Assembly (NCBI GenBank): GCA_903925005.1 | Contig: CAIYDX010000364.1 | Location: forward strand, 1-58,598 | DNA from: an uncultured Geobacteraceae bacterium | GTDB taxonomy: Bacteria > Desulfobacterota > Desulfuromonadia > Geobacterales > Pseudopelobacteraceae | Length of the DNA: 58,598 nucleotides | Direction: 5' to 3' | Shown here: piece by piece, positions 50,366-58,461 of the stretch | Position numbering within the stretch: the first letter of the stretch is position 1 | How the letters are laid out: every line of letters begins with the position of its first letter | Notes under the pieces: generated by a model | The model's input: only the letters and a program-made list of their open reading frames with translations | The model's database searches: none | What the model was told of the DNA's origin: nothing | Program-made: the position numbers and the translations under genes

Positions 50366-51439
50366 ATGAAGGCGTTTCAGCATGATTTGAGTCGTTATCT
50401 GTCGGATATTTCAGCGGGCAATCTCCCTGATGAACTGCCGCGTGATATGGTATGCCGTCAGGAACTTCTGGAGTTCATGAACAAGATTAAATCCTTGTCC
50501 GATGAGATCTCGCAGCTGCAAGCCGAATCGTCAACCTTGAAGAGTAGCTGTAAGCAGATATCAAAGCAGGAGCATCTCTACCGGTCGGTTTTCGCACATG
50601 CCGTGGTGGGGATCATGATCGTATCCCGTGACAACAGGATCATCGATGCCAATCAGTCCTTGGAGTATATGCTCGGATGCCAGGTTGACGAATTGAAAGA
50701 TATGAGCCTTTCCGATTTCACGCTGCCTGAAGATTATCTGATTGATGCGGAACTGCAGCAGGACGTCATTGAGGGGAAACGAAACTATTACCAAATTGAA
50801 AAGAGATATACGCGTAACGACGGCATGCTTTTCTGGTGTTTGGAAACGGTCTTCGCGGTATGGGATGAATCCGTAACAGTTAATCTGATTCATATGCTGG
50901 AGGATATATCGGCACGCAGATCGGTTGATATGCAACTTGAACAGGCGAGCAACAACGACGCCATGACCGGACTATACAACCGGGCCCACTTTGACAGGGA
51001 ATTTAACAGGCTTCAACACAGCATGCGACTTCCGGTCAGCATTATCGTGGTCGATGTTGACGGACTCAAGCAGCTGAATGACACAAAAGGGCATGAGGCG
51101 GGGGACCGCCTGATCATACGCGTCGCCACCATCCTCAAGGAGACTTTCAGGGGGGATGACATTGTGGCAAGGGTCGGCGGTGACGAATTTTCCATTCTAT
51201 TGCCGGAAACAGGATTGGAGATAGTTGATGCCGTTATCGAACGGCTGCGCAAATGCCAAGCCAGCTACAATGCGGCAACACCGAATTTCCAGGCAACTTT
51301 TTCCATCGGTTCGGCCACCGCGTTCAAGGGAAGTGAAATTCCGAAAGCGCTTAAGCTGGCGGATGAAAGAATGTATGCCGAAAAGAAGATTCACAAAAGC
51401 GCGCAACAGACCGCTCAAGTCCCGCCCCTAAACATCTGA
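50366..51439 (+). CDS. PAS-GGDEF diguanylate cyclase
   Basis: 357 aa, soluble. A helical N-terminus with a coiled coil (about 30-70), a PAS domain (70-185; IMIVSRDNRIIDANQSLEYML) and a GGDEF domain (195-345). The active site GGDEF is intact at 271-275, and Arg262-x-x-Asp265 sits exactly five residues before it, which is a product-inhibition I-site. So it is probably an active, feedback-inhibited c-di-GMP synthase controlled by the PAS domain. GGAGG lies 6 nt before the ATG. It faces the convergent PilZ gene, a possible c-di-GMP receptor. Confidence 0.95.
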   Translation: MKAFQHDLSRYLSDISAGNLPDELPRDMVCRQELLEFMNKIKSLSDEISQLQAESSTLKSSCKQISKQEHLYRSVFAHAVVGIMIVSRDNRIIDANQSLEYMLGCQVDELKDMSLSDFTLPEDYLIDAELQQDVIEGKRNYYQIEKRYTRNDGMLFWCLETVFAVWDESVTVNLIHMLEDISARRSVDMQLEQASNNDAMTGLYNRAHFDREFNRLQHSMRLPVSIIVVDVDGLKQLNDTKGHEAGDRLIIRVATILKETFRGDDIVARVGGDEFSILLPETGLEIVDAVIERLRKCQASYNAATPNFQATFSIGSATAFKGSEIPKALKLADERMYAEKKIHKSAQQTAQVPPLNI

Positions 51440-51494
51440 ACTGGAATCAATGCCCCCCTTCGAATCCAGACAGCTCCGTCCAGAACTGCCGGCC

Positions 51495-52202
51495 TCAGAC
51501 GGCCTCCTTGATCTCCTTAATAATCTCAATCTGTCTCTGAAAAATATATTGTGACAATTGGCGTTCCAGCAATTTATCAGGACAGATGCTGAATATAAAT
51601 TTATAAGGTAGCGCATCATCTTTATAATTAATCAGCGTGGCCGGAACATTAACCTTGATATAGGTATCCTGCTCAACGCTCCTGAGCACAAACCGGATTG
51701 TCGATTCTGTTCCTACCGTTAGCGGACAATAGTGATCGATCAGGACACTCACCCCGGAAAGCGAGATATCGTACAGCTCCCCCTCAATAATTCCAAGCGG
51801 TGATTCGATTACCGTTTTCGGTTTTGGTACCAAGGCAATTCTAAGAAAATTCCTTCGCTCGGCCATAATTTCCACATAAGAAAATTTTGCGAAAGATACC
51901 GCATGCTTCTTAATATTTACATACTGGGCCTGGGCAAACACATCATGCTTAAAGAGAGGAGACCGGATAAAGGCTGAACGGCTCTGTTCAATACTTACGG
52001 CCTGTTCCGCCTTCACATCCATGTCAACTATGCCTCTTTCGATGGCGGTTACAGTCGCCGGATAGGAGAGCGGCAGCCCTTCGTAATAGTTAATTAGCTT
52101 GAGCGTCTTGTTGAGATTCGTATTCAGTATCGAGACAATTTCCTCATTATCCTCGTCAAAAGTTTTTTGAATACGGGTGCTGTACAGGTCCGTAATATTC
52201 AT
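51495..52202 (-). CDS. PilZ-domain c-di-GMP receptor, YcgR-like
   Basis: 235 aa. Residues 1-110 form an N-terminal YcgR-like beta domain. The PilZ domain starts near 112 with the c-di-GMP-binding Arg117-xxx-Arg121 (ERRNFLRI) and Asp145-x-Ser-xx-Gly150 (DISLSGVSV). All binding residues are present. YcgR-type proteins slow flagellar motors or regulate other machines when they bind c-di-GMP. GAGGT lies 4 nt before the ATG. It follows the HDOD gene by 48 bp on the same strand and faces the diguanylate cyclase gene. Confidence 0.92.
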   Translation of the reverse strand: MNITDLYSTRIQKTFDEDNEEIVSILNTNLNKTLKLINYYEGLPLSYPATVTAIERGIVDMDVKAEQAVSIEQSRSAFIRSPLFKHDVFAQAQYVNIKKHAVSFAKFSYVEIMAERRNFLRIALVPKPKTVIESPLGIIEGELYDISLSGVSVLIDHYCPLTVGTESTIRFVLRSVEQDTYIKVNVPATLINYKDDALPYKFIFSICPDKLLERQLSQYIFQRQIEIIKEIKEAV

Positions 52203-52250
52203 AATACCTCTGTTGGTCGCAGCTGTCGGTTAGTGGCAATACAGTGTCTA

Positions 52251-53081
52251 TTATTCATCGTGGGCACAGCAGCCTTTCATATCCATTTCAAGTTGTGCCA
52301 GAACCGTTTCATTCACGTGAAGCGAATCGATTTCAGGAGCAGCATTTAGAGGCTGGACATAGCGTGGAAAAGAATTCAGTTCATATTGCTTGCTAATGTA
52401 ATTAACCAAACGAACAATGACCAGCAGGGTGTCATGGGGATCAAAATGATACGCATGATGATTTGCCACGATTTTACCGTATATGTGGGGAATGTCCCAG
52501 TGGTTCATGATGCGAACCCCCTGATCGACATGCATGTCGGAGAAAACCGCCAGAAGTGTTTCACGGTCAAGCTCGAACCCGGTTACACTGTTCAGGCAGA
52601 TCTGCTCCATGGCCTTGAGAAGATAGAGTTTTCCGATGTCGTGTAAAAGGCCGGCCAGATATGCCTGGTCAGCCAGTCCCCTGTGGCCGGTACCGATTGC
52701 CAGTGATTGGCAACCTAAAGCGCAGGCATGGGAATGGAGCCAGAGTTCCTGCATTATTTCATTCACCACAGGGATGCTGGAAGCGTGGAGTGCCGCCTGA
52801 GATGCGGCCATGGCAAGATTGGTTATCTGTTTGACTCCCAGGCGGCTTACAGAATCCTTGATGGTCTCCGACTTGTAGCGCCCCGCATAAGCCGATGAAT
52901 TGGCCATCCTGAGGATCTGTATCGACAAGGCCTGGTCTTTGTTGATTGTTTCTATGACATCCTTGATTTCAGTATCATGATCGGCCAGCAACTGAAGCAG
53001 CTCTATAGCAACGGAATTAAAAACAGGCAACTCGATGGGCTGCAAGCAAATATCGTAGCGGAGATCAAGAGAAAAACTCAT
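52251..53081 (-). CDS. HDOD-domain signalling protein
   Basis: 276 aa, one HDOD domain (about 15-215), an HD-related fold without assigned catalysis. Motifs: ELLQLLADHDTEIKDVIETINKDQALSIQILRMANS, SVSRLGVKQITNLAM and YLAGLLHDIGKLYLL, where an HD pair is retained. HDOD proteins are frequent in c-di-GMP and motility regulation; their partners are usually unknown. AAGGAG precedes the ATG by 6 nt. It leads the small operon with the PilZ gene. Confidence 0.9.
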   Translation of the reverse strand: MSFSLDLRYDICLQPIELPVFNSVAIELLQLLADHDTEIKDVIETINKDQALSIQILRMANSSAYAGRYKSETIKDSVSRLGVKQITNLAMAASQAALHASSIPVVNEIMQELWLHSHACALGCQSLAIGTGHRGLADQAYLAGLLHDIGKLYLLKAMEQICLNSVTGFELDRETLLAVFSDMHVDQGVRIMNHWDIPHIYGKIVANHHAYHFDPHDTLLVIVRLVNYISKQYELNSFPRYVQPLNAAPEIDSLHVNETVLAQLEMDMKGCCAHDE

Positions 53082-53231
53082 TTTATTCTCCTTGTAATTT
53101 AAAACTTATCCGTAACTATTAATGCATTGCAACGTTAAAATCTGTATTTGACGTAGACAATAGCATCGTTAAAGAACCTGCGTCAAATATTTACGAGATT
53201 CGAACCATGAATTTTGGGGAGACTATGAAAA

Positions 53232-53260
53232 ATGTTATCTACCATCGATTATGATATAAT
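53232..53260 (+). promoter_or_regulatory. Candidate promoter of the small secreted protein gene
   Basis: A perfect TATAAT at 53255-53260 is preceded by a poor -35 (about 53232-53238). It lies 91 bp upstream of the ATG in a 270-bp gap with no other gene. Confidence 0.35.
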
Positions 53261-53351
53261 AATCACAGTGAAATACAATAAATGGGACACTTTTAGAATT
53301 CTTTAGACAACGTGCGCGCAGACAGGCAATCCTGTTTTGAAGGGGGTCGGT

Positions 53352-53732
53352 ATGAAAAAGCTGATTTATATGTCTTTGTTAATATTGATTCTGTTGATGA
53401 CCGCAGTATCCGGCCAGGCCGAACGTCATGGACACGGTTGGGGGCCGGGCTGGGGGCCTGTATTGGGCCTGGGGCTCGGTTTGGGATTATGGGAGTTGTC
53501 GCACCCCTATTACTCCGGGTATTACTATCCACCACCTGTTGTCATTCAACAACAATCTCCGGACGTGTATATCCAATCGGCTCCGCAGTTCGCACCGGCG
53601 CCCTCCCCGGAACCGGCCTATTGGTATTATTGCCCGGATCCGCAAGGCTATTATCCGTATGTGAAACAGTGTCAGCAAGGGTGGATGAAAGTAGTGCCAA
53701 CTCCGCCGGAACCACAACCAGGAGCCAGGTAA
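53352..53732 (+). CDS. Small secreted Tyr/Pro-rich protein
   Basis: 126 aa. Signal peptide (MKKLIYMSLLILILLMTAVSGQA) followed by a Gly/Trp-rich repeat (HGWGPGWGPVLGLGLGLGL), a Tyr/Pro-rich stretch and a conserved-looking end, YWYYCPDPQGYYPYVKQC then GWMKVVPTPP. This CPDPQGYYP..C..GW end recurs in small envelope proteins of many proteobacteria as I recall it; function unknown. The two cysteines may form a disulfide. GGGGGTCGG lies just before the ATG. An overlapping frame on the plus strand has codon use that does not fit a gene. Confidence 0.8.
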   Translation: MKKLIYMSLLILILLMTAVSGQAERHGHGWGPGWGPVLGLGLGLGLWELSHPYYSGYYYPPPVVIQQQSPDVYIQSAPQFAPAPSPEPAYWYYCPDPQGYYPYVKQCQQGWMKVVPTPPEPQPGAR

Positions 53733-53862
53733 GAGTTGTTTTGAGAGTGCAACTCTTTCAACATTAAAAAACATAACAAAAGCAACAGGGAATGAAAGCC
53801 GTCAGCCCCCATCCCCTGTTGTTGTGCATTTACAAAAATACAATTGCTATTTACGACCGATA

Positions 53863-54255
53863 TTACCCTTTAACATTAGTAGCGGTCTGCGTACTTGTCA
53901 TTAAATCCTGCGTTTTCGCCACCATCTCAGGAGGAATTTGGTATATGACATTGTTGTTGCTATCCATATATTTGATTCGTACCTTACCTTGGGCATTATA
54001 TGATTCAACAATATGACTCATGGTTCGGGGAGATTTCTTACTGTTAACGTTATCAAAAACCGGCGCGGTCTTATTCGCGGTGGTAACATTATTGCTAACA
54101 TCTGAACTGGCAACTTTTGATTGAGCCGCTTGAATAGTGGACTGATTGTTTGCCGCAGAAGCATCTTTAGCTTGCTGTTTTATAGAAGCATGTGTATTAA
54201 AAGACGCCGGACTTATCACAGCCGCACCACTATTTGCTATTGGATTAGTTCCCAT
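53863..54255 (-). CDS. Small protein with FlaG-like C-terminus
   Basis: 130 aa, Ser/Ala/Asn-rich low-complexity N-terminus, then VRIKYMDSNNNVIYQIPPEMV near the end, which matches the FlaG pattern (V-hydrophobic-D-x-x-x-x-V-I-x-Q-I-P-P-E). FlaG proteins affect flagellar filament length. GGGAGG is 5 nt before the ATG at 54255, which decides the start. It is downstream of another small protein with a flagellar-type motif, in the same orientation, with no flagellar operon in sight. Confidence 0.75.
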   Translation of the reverse strand: MGTNPIANSGAAVISPASFNTHASIKQQAKDASAANNQSTIQAAQSKVASSDVSNNVTTANKTAPVFDNVNSKKSPRTMSHIVESYNAQGKVRIKYMDSNNNVIYQIPPEMVAKTQDLMTSTQTATNVKG

Positions 54256-54302
54256 AGTTACCTCCCTGCTACTCCATATTGGTCGGTACAAGCCATACTA
54301 TG

Positions 54303-54566
54303 CTAACCGAACACGCTAAATGTGGTAGCGTTTGCATCACCATTCCCATTGGCATTCTGAGCGGCACTGCTTCCACCACTGTTTGGTGATCTGTTCAGAG
54401 CTTGTGATGAAATAGTTACCGTATCGGTCTGAGCTGACTGAACAGCTTTTTTAGCATCTTGGCCGACCTGAGGAACAGAAGTAGCCTGATCACTCTTTAC
54501 CTTAGGATTAAGAAGTGCAGGGTTTACAGTTACGCTGTTAGGAGAAATGGCTATTGATGACGACAT
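54303..54566 (-). CDS. Small Ser/Asn-rich protein with DTVTIS motif
   Basis: 87 aa. GGAGGTG is 7 nt before the ATG at 54566. The sequence is Ser/Asn/Gln-rich with TDTVTISSQAL at its centre, a pattern common in small flagellar-associated proteins and FlgM (D-x-V-x-[IL]-S-x-x-A). It ends in a Gly/Asn-rich tail. 47 bp upstream of the FlaG-like gene, probably one transcript. No function can be assigned. Confidence 0.65.
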   Translation of the reverse strand: MSSSIAISPNSVTVNPALLNPKVKSDQATSVPQVGQDAKKAVQSAQTDTVTISSQALNRSPNSGGSSAAQNANGNGDANATTFSVFG

Positions 54567-54745
54567 TGTTATCACCTCCAGACATAAATTTTACCTATTA
54601 TTATTTTACCGGAATTTAATAATTTGTTAAATATAATTATTTCTAACATAGAAATAACTCGACTTCCGCAGCTGTACGGGAAAATTCCCCGATGATTACC
54701 AACAACCGCCACAAATTTGCCGCATATCACAATATAATCACAAAA

Positions 54746-54770
54746 GGGGCTAGCATTTTCTGCTAACCCC
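54746..54770 (-). terminator. Terminator of the original tRNA-Val gene
   Basis: On the minus strand GGGGTTAGCA pairs with TGCTAGCCCC (one G-U) around a short loop and is followed by TTTTG. It lies 10 bp past the CCA end of the tRNA fragment, so this flank is the original chromosomal side. Confidence 0.75.
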
Positions 54771-54780
54771 TTGATATTAA

Positions 54781-54825
54781 TGGTGGGCGTTACTGGGATT
54801 GAACCAGTGACCCCTGCCGTGTGAA
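54781..54825 (-). other. 3' fragment of a tRNA-Val gene: attachment site
   Basis: On the minus strand this 45-nt stretch is a tRNA 3' part: anticodon loop TTCACAC (anticodon CAC, Val), stem GGCAG, variable loop, T-arm ACTGG-TTCAATC-CCAGT, acceptor strand AACGCCC, discriminator A and CCA. The 5' stem partner CTGCC, the D-arm and the 5' acceptor strand are absent; the bases before it read AAGGTC. The break at the anticodon loop is typical of tyrosine-recombinase att sites. It keeps the terminator, so the element inserted on the right side and the intact tRNA should lie beyond the window. Confidence 0.8.
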
Positions 54826-54832
54826 GACCTTA

Positions 54833-54935
54833 CCCCCCCCCCCCGCAAAATGAACTTCAGTAAACACTAGTGAACAAATAAACTGTTGAAATTTAAGCAC
54901 TACCAAAGTATTATTGTTCATGCTTGTTTACTGAA
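54833..54935. repeat. Poly-C tract and inverted repeat beside the att site
   Basis: Twelve C residues occupy 54833-54844. TTCAGTAAACA (54856-54866) is perfectly inverted at 54925-54935, and TGAAC/GTTCA occurs several times from 54851 to 54954. This looks like the arm-type binding sites of an integrase. The rest of the 484-bp gap between 54,567 and 55,050 holds no convincing gene. Confidence 0.5.
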
Positions 54936-55050
54936 ATACCCACCTTGTTCATCATCTCTGCCGCATATTTGCCGCATGGAGTTGATTTACTTCGACACTC
55001 TTAGTGGGATTAACCCGCTAGACCCAAAGTAATTCCCCTATAAACCCTTC

Positions 55051-57096
55051 TCATCGTTGTTTTTGGGATAGAGAGAGGTTTAGATTATTATTTGCAAAGG
55101 TGTCATTAGGATTAATCCGAAGTGCATTCTGGAATTCACGTATGGCTGCGTCAAAATCTCCTTTTTTTGCATGAACAACTCCTAAGTTACAATGTGCATT
55201 AATATCATTGGGTTTTACCCGAATTACATTCTGAAATTCCGTAATTGCTGTATTCAAGTCCCCTTTACGAATTAGAGCAACCCCTAGATTGTTGTGCGTC
55301 ATTGCGTCATTGGGGCTGATACGAAGTGCCACCTCATATTCCTGGATCGCTGCAGCTAGATTCCCTTTTTCTGCATGAACAAGCCCTAAGTTATTGTGTA
55401 CTTGAATGTCAATGGGTTTTATCCGAAGTGCAATCTGAAACTCCTGAATCGCTGCATCCAAATCCCCTTTATTGACATAAGCACGCCCAAGATTATAATG
55501 AGATATATTGTCATTAGGACTTATCTGAAGTGCAGCCAAGTATTCCCTAATAGCTCCATCAAAATCCCTCTTCTTGGCAAGAGCAGATGCAAGATTCATA
55601 TGCGGCCTTAATTCTCTTTTGGAAGAAAGATGTATTGCAACGCTATGCTCACTAATGGCTGCTTCCAAATCTCCCTTTTCCCCAAGAGCAATGCCCAGAT
55701 TATCATGAGGGCTTGAGGAATTAGGGGCTAGTCGTATCGCTTCTTTGAGTGTTTGGATTGCTGCATCTAAATCACCCTTTTCAGTCAGTGCAACTCCATA
55801 ATTATCTAGTGCCGTAGAACCATCAGGTGATTTTTGCTTTGTGTCACCCCAGAGACTCAATTCATCATGCCAAACTTTATTTCTTCTTATTGTTCCGATA
55901 GAATAAACGGTCAAAATAGATACAAATATTATAGTAAGAGGTCGTTTTAAATTTATTCTATTCAATCTTTCAATGCTGAATAATTGACCAAAAATAATTC
56001 CAAAACCTATTGATGGTAAATAAAGGTATCTATCAGCAAAAGTATTTTCACCAAGCCCCCGTATATAAAGTACTGGTAATAATGGTATGGTTATAATCAT
56101 TAATCCTAGAAAAGCAGTTTTATTCTTTTTAAATAGCAAATAAGCAAGAACAATAAATACGCCGATCATTGTAAGTGAAAATAAAAATCTAAACTCAATA
56201 ATGGAATGAACGGGATGTAACACATAGTAGGCATTCAAGTTAATTGGTAATAGAAGCTTTTCAAGGTACTGGCAAAAAAGAGGTATAATGTTGATAATTA
56301 CTTCAAAAGTATTTAGTTCGGGATGCCTATTTACTGGAGCCATCCCGCCGAGTGCGTTAATTCTAAGAATCAAATATAGCCCGACAATTACAGCAAATGG
56401 TAAATACCGCAAAAAAATGCGACGAATGTTTAGCTCAACAGACCTGAATACATAGTCGTATAAAATAAGAAGAGGCAGCAATGTAACTGCCGTTTCTTTA
56501 CAGAAGATAGCAATTAAAAAAAATGCCACAGAAAACAGGTGACTCTTATCAAAATTCTGGCAAGACTTTATATGAAAGTTAAGAGAAAGTAGGCTGAACA
56601 ATGTGAAAGTTAGTTCAGGAATACATGCTATCCATGCAATAGCTTCTGAATTAATAGGGTGAACAGCAAATATAAGTGACGCAACTAAAGGAACCGAAAT
56701 AAGGGAGCCTGAAGGTTTCGATTTATCATCTCGCAAAAAATTAGTAGTAATCAAATAAACAAGGATTGTCACTCCAACATGAAAAAGAACGTTAACAAAA
56801 TGAAACCCCCATGCTTTAAGCCCACCAAACACATGGTAATTAATCATATATACAATATTCATTATAGGCCGATAATAGTTTAACTCTCCTTTGTTTGAAA
56901 GAGCGACATTATGACTAAATAAGTCAGGGATATATTTAAAATCAGTAATAAAATTATTTTCGATGACTTGTATCTTGTCGTCATATACAAAGTCATTGGA
57001 CAAACAATTAGCATCGACAATAAACACAGCAGTTATAACTATTAATAAATGTAAATATACTATATTTGATTTAAATAAATTTCTAGGTGCGACCAT
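55051..57096 (-). CDS. Multi-TM protein with C-terminal TPR repeats (TMTC-like)
   Basis: 681 aa. The first 400 residues hold about ten hydrophobic spans; the loop after TM1 has NDFVYDDKIQVIENNFI, the Asp-bearing signature of GT-C-type sugar transferases of the TMTC/PMT kind. From about 415, seven and a half 34-residue TPR units follow (NLGVALxxKGDLxxAIxEFxxALRIxPND). The pair of TM glycosyltransferase plus TPR suggests protein or envelope glycosylation using a lipid-linked sugar. Its start overlaps the stop of the glycosyltransferase gene by 14 bp, so they are coupled. AT-rich codon use unlike the genes left of 54.8 kb. Confidence 0.88.
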   Translation of the reverse strand: MVAPRNLFKSNIVYLHLLIVITAVFIVDANCLSNDFVYDDKIQVIENNFITDFKYIPDLFSHNVALSNKGELNYYRPIMNIVYMINYHVFGGLKAWGFHFVNVLFHVGVTILVYLITTNFLRDDKSKPSGSLISVPLVASLIFAVHPINSEAIAWIACIPELTFTLFSLLSLNFHIKSCQNFDKSHLFSVAFFLIAIFCKETAVTLLPLLILYDYVFRSVELNIRRIFLRYLPFAVIVGLYLILRINALGGMAPVNRHPELNTFEVIINIIPLFCQYLEKLLLPINLNAYYVLHPVHSIIEFRFLFSLTMIGVFIVLAYLLFKKNKTAFLGLMIITIPLLPVLYIRGLGENTFADRYLYLPSIGFGIIFGQLFSIERLNRINLKRPLTIIFVSILTVYSIGTIRRNKVWHDELSLWGDTKQKSPDGSTALDNYGVALTEKGDLDAAIQTLKEAIRLAPNSSSPHDNLGIALGEKGDLEAAISEHSVAIHLSSKRELRPHMNLASALAKKRDFDGAIREYLAALQISPNDNISHYNLGRAYVNKGDLDAAIQEFQIALRIKPIDIQVHNNLGLVHAEKGNLAAAIQEYEVALRISPNDAMTHNNLGVALIRKGDLNTAITEFQNVIRVKPNDINAHCNLGVVHAKKGDFDAAIREFQNALRINPNDTFANNNLNLSLSQKQR

Positions 57097-57811
57097 AGGT
57101 ACCTCTTAGATAATTAAATCGTATTGTGATCACATCATTTAACATTCGCCACGAATCACGAAAAAGCTTTACCTTGCTTTTAGGTATGTCCGTCCAGTTA
57201 ACTGGCACCTCTTTAATCTGGTATCCTTTTGTGTGACAGATAAAAAGTAATTCTACATCAAACCCAAAACCGTTGATTTGCTGAAGTGGGAATACTGACT
57301 TTGCAGCCGATTCTGTAAAAAGCTTAAATCCACATTGTGTATCATAAATTCCTCTTACAGTTAGTATCTGTACTATGAAATTAAATACTGCACCAATAAT
57401 CCTTCTGTGAAAATGTGCCATTACGTTACATGATTTATCTTTCAAGGCACGAGAGGCAATCACCACGGCCACTCCATTACCAATATGCCTTTTAAGTTTC
57501 TCTAACTCTTTGATCGGAGTAGCACCGTCGGCATCTGTGAATAATCGAAGCTTACCATTAGCCTTTAACATGCCCGTCTTTACCGCATACCCTTTCCCGC
57601 AGTTCTTCGGTAAATCGATTAGTTTAATATTGGGGTTCTGTTCGGTATAACTAACTACAACGGATTTGGTGGAATCAGTACTGCCATCATCAACAACAAG
57701 AATCTCATAGGTAGCATCCTCATTGGCGAAGTACTCCAAGATACTATCAAGATATTTTGGAAGGCGGCTTTCCTCGTTATATGCGGGGATTATTATCGAG
57801 ATTTCAGACAA
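57083..57811 (-). CDS. Family 2 glycosyltransferase (dolichyl/polyprenyl-phosphate sugar synthase-like)
   Basis: 242 aa, soluble GT-A fold. SIIIPAYNEESRLPKYLDSI start, EILVVDDGSTDST with the UDP-binding Asp, LIDLPKNCGKGYAVKTGM, and LFTDADGATP as the metal-binding DxD. The later GIYDTQCGFKLF and VPVNW segments are those of ALG5/DPM-like enzymes that put a sugar on a polyprenyl phosphate. It probably supplies the donor for the TM-TPR protein encoded next. Start codon TTG at 57811, preceded by GGAG at 7 nt. AT-rich, in the island. Confidence 0.9.
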   Translation of the reverse strand: MSEISIIIPAYNEESRLPKYLDSILEYFANEDATYEILVVDDGSTDSTKSVVVSYTEQNPNIKLIDLPKNCGKGYAVKTGMLKANGKLRLFTDADGATPIKELEKLKRHIGNGVAVVIASRALKDKSCNVMAHFHRRIIGAVFNFIVQILTVRGIYDTQCGFKLFTESAAKSVFPLQQINGFGFDVELLFICHTKGYQIKEVPVNWTDIPKSKVKLFRDSWRMLNDVITIRFNYLRGTYGRT

Positions 57812-58080
57812 ATTTTACTCCATAAGATAGTTCCTACAAAACTACATACTTTTACCACAGGTGAACTTCATTTTGTCATTTTTTTACTTGAAATGACTCA
57901 ATCTGCAACCATATAATCAACGGCTCCACCCTTCAGAAACCAACGTTACCTAAACTATCCGAAAACACAAAAAGAAAAGGCTAGGGTTGAAGAGTTGCAA
58001 CGATTAAGATAGAGTACACTTGAAAAATATATTTGTTAATACTGCATAAATTGACAGCATTAATGAGGGGCGGATTAAAT

Positions 58081-58461
58081 ATGGCCGATAATATATTTAC
58101 ATGGGAAGAATATAAACGCATGGTTAGCGGGTTAGTCCAAAACAATGATAGTTTTTTTTGCCGGGGTCATGCGAATGAAAACTGGAGGTTACAAACTTCT
58201 TTTCATAGAATAGCATCTGAGAAAAATATCACTTTAGTTCAATATCTTGATGATATTGTCACAGAAGTACAATATTTTATTAGCGCAATTAGAGACGAAA
58301 TTATTAATTGTAATGACAATCTAGAATATGGTGCATTTTTCGCTTTACTTCAACATCACGGTTTTCCAACCCCACTTCTCGACTGGACGTTATCACCATA
58401 TATTGCTGCATATTTTGCATTTCGAGAGGTTAATGATCAATATCCGAATAGTGATCATTAA
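58081..58461 (+). pseudogene. FRG-domain protein, 3' end lost to an insertion sequence
   Basis: Up to 126 aa remain of a protein that is usually 250 aa or more. The FRG signature is clear: SFFCRGHANENWRLQTSFHR and LLQHHGFPTPLLDWTLSPYIAAYFAF. The frame ends in PNSDH just where an insertion sequence begins. FRG domains occur in defence-island and toxin-like proteins, but no function is agreed. AGGGG precedes the ATG at 58081; longer upstream frames lack a site. AT-rich like the rest of the island; probably inactive. Confidence 0.8.

Noticed and set aside
53428-53767. Overlapping plus-strand frames in the small secreted protein region
   Set aside because: The frame starting at 53352 has a signal peptide and a familiar C-terminal pattern; the others do not.
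54936-55046. Remnant of an integrase C-terminus near the att site
   Set aside because: Neither strand gives the conserved Arg/Tyr motifs of tyrosine recombinases in the short open stretch; only the inverted repeats are supportable.
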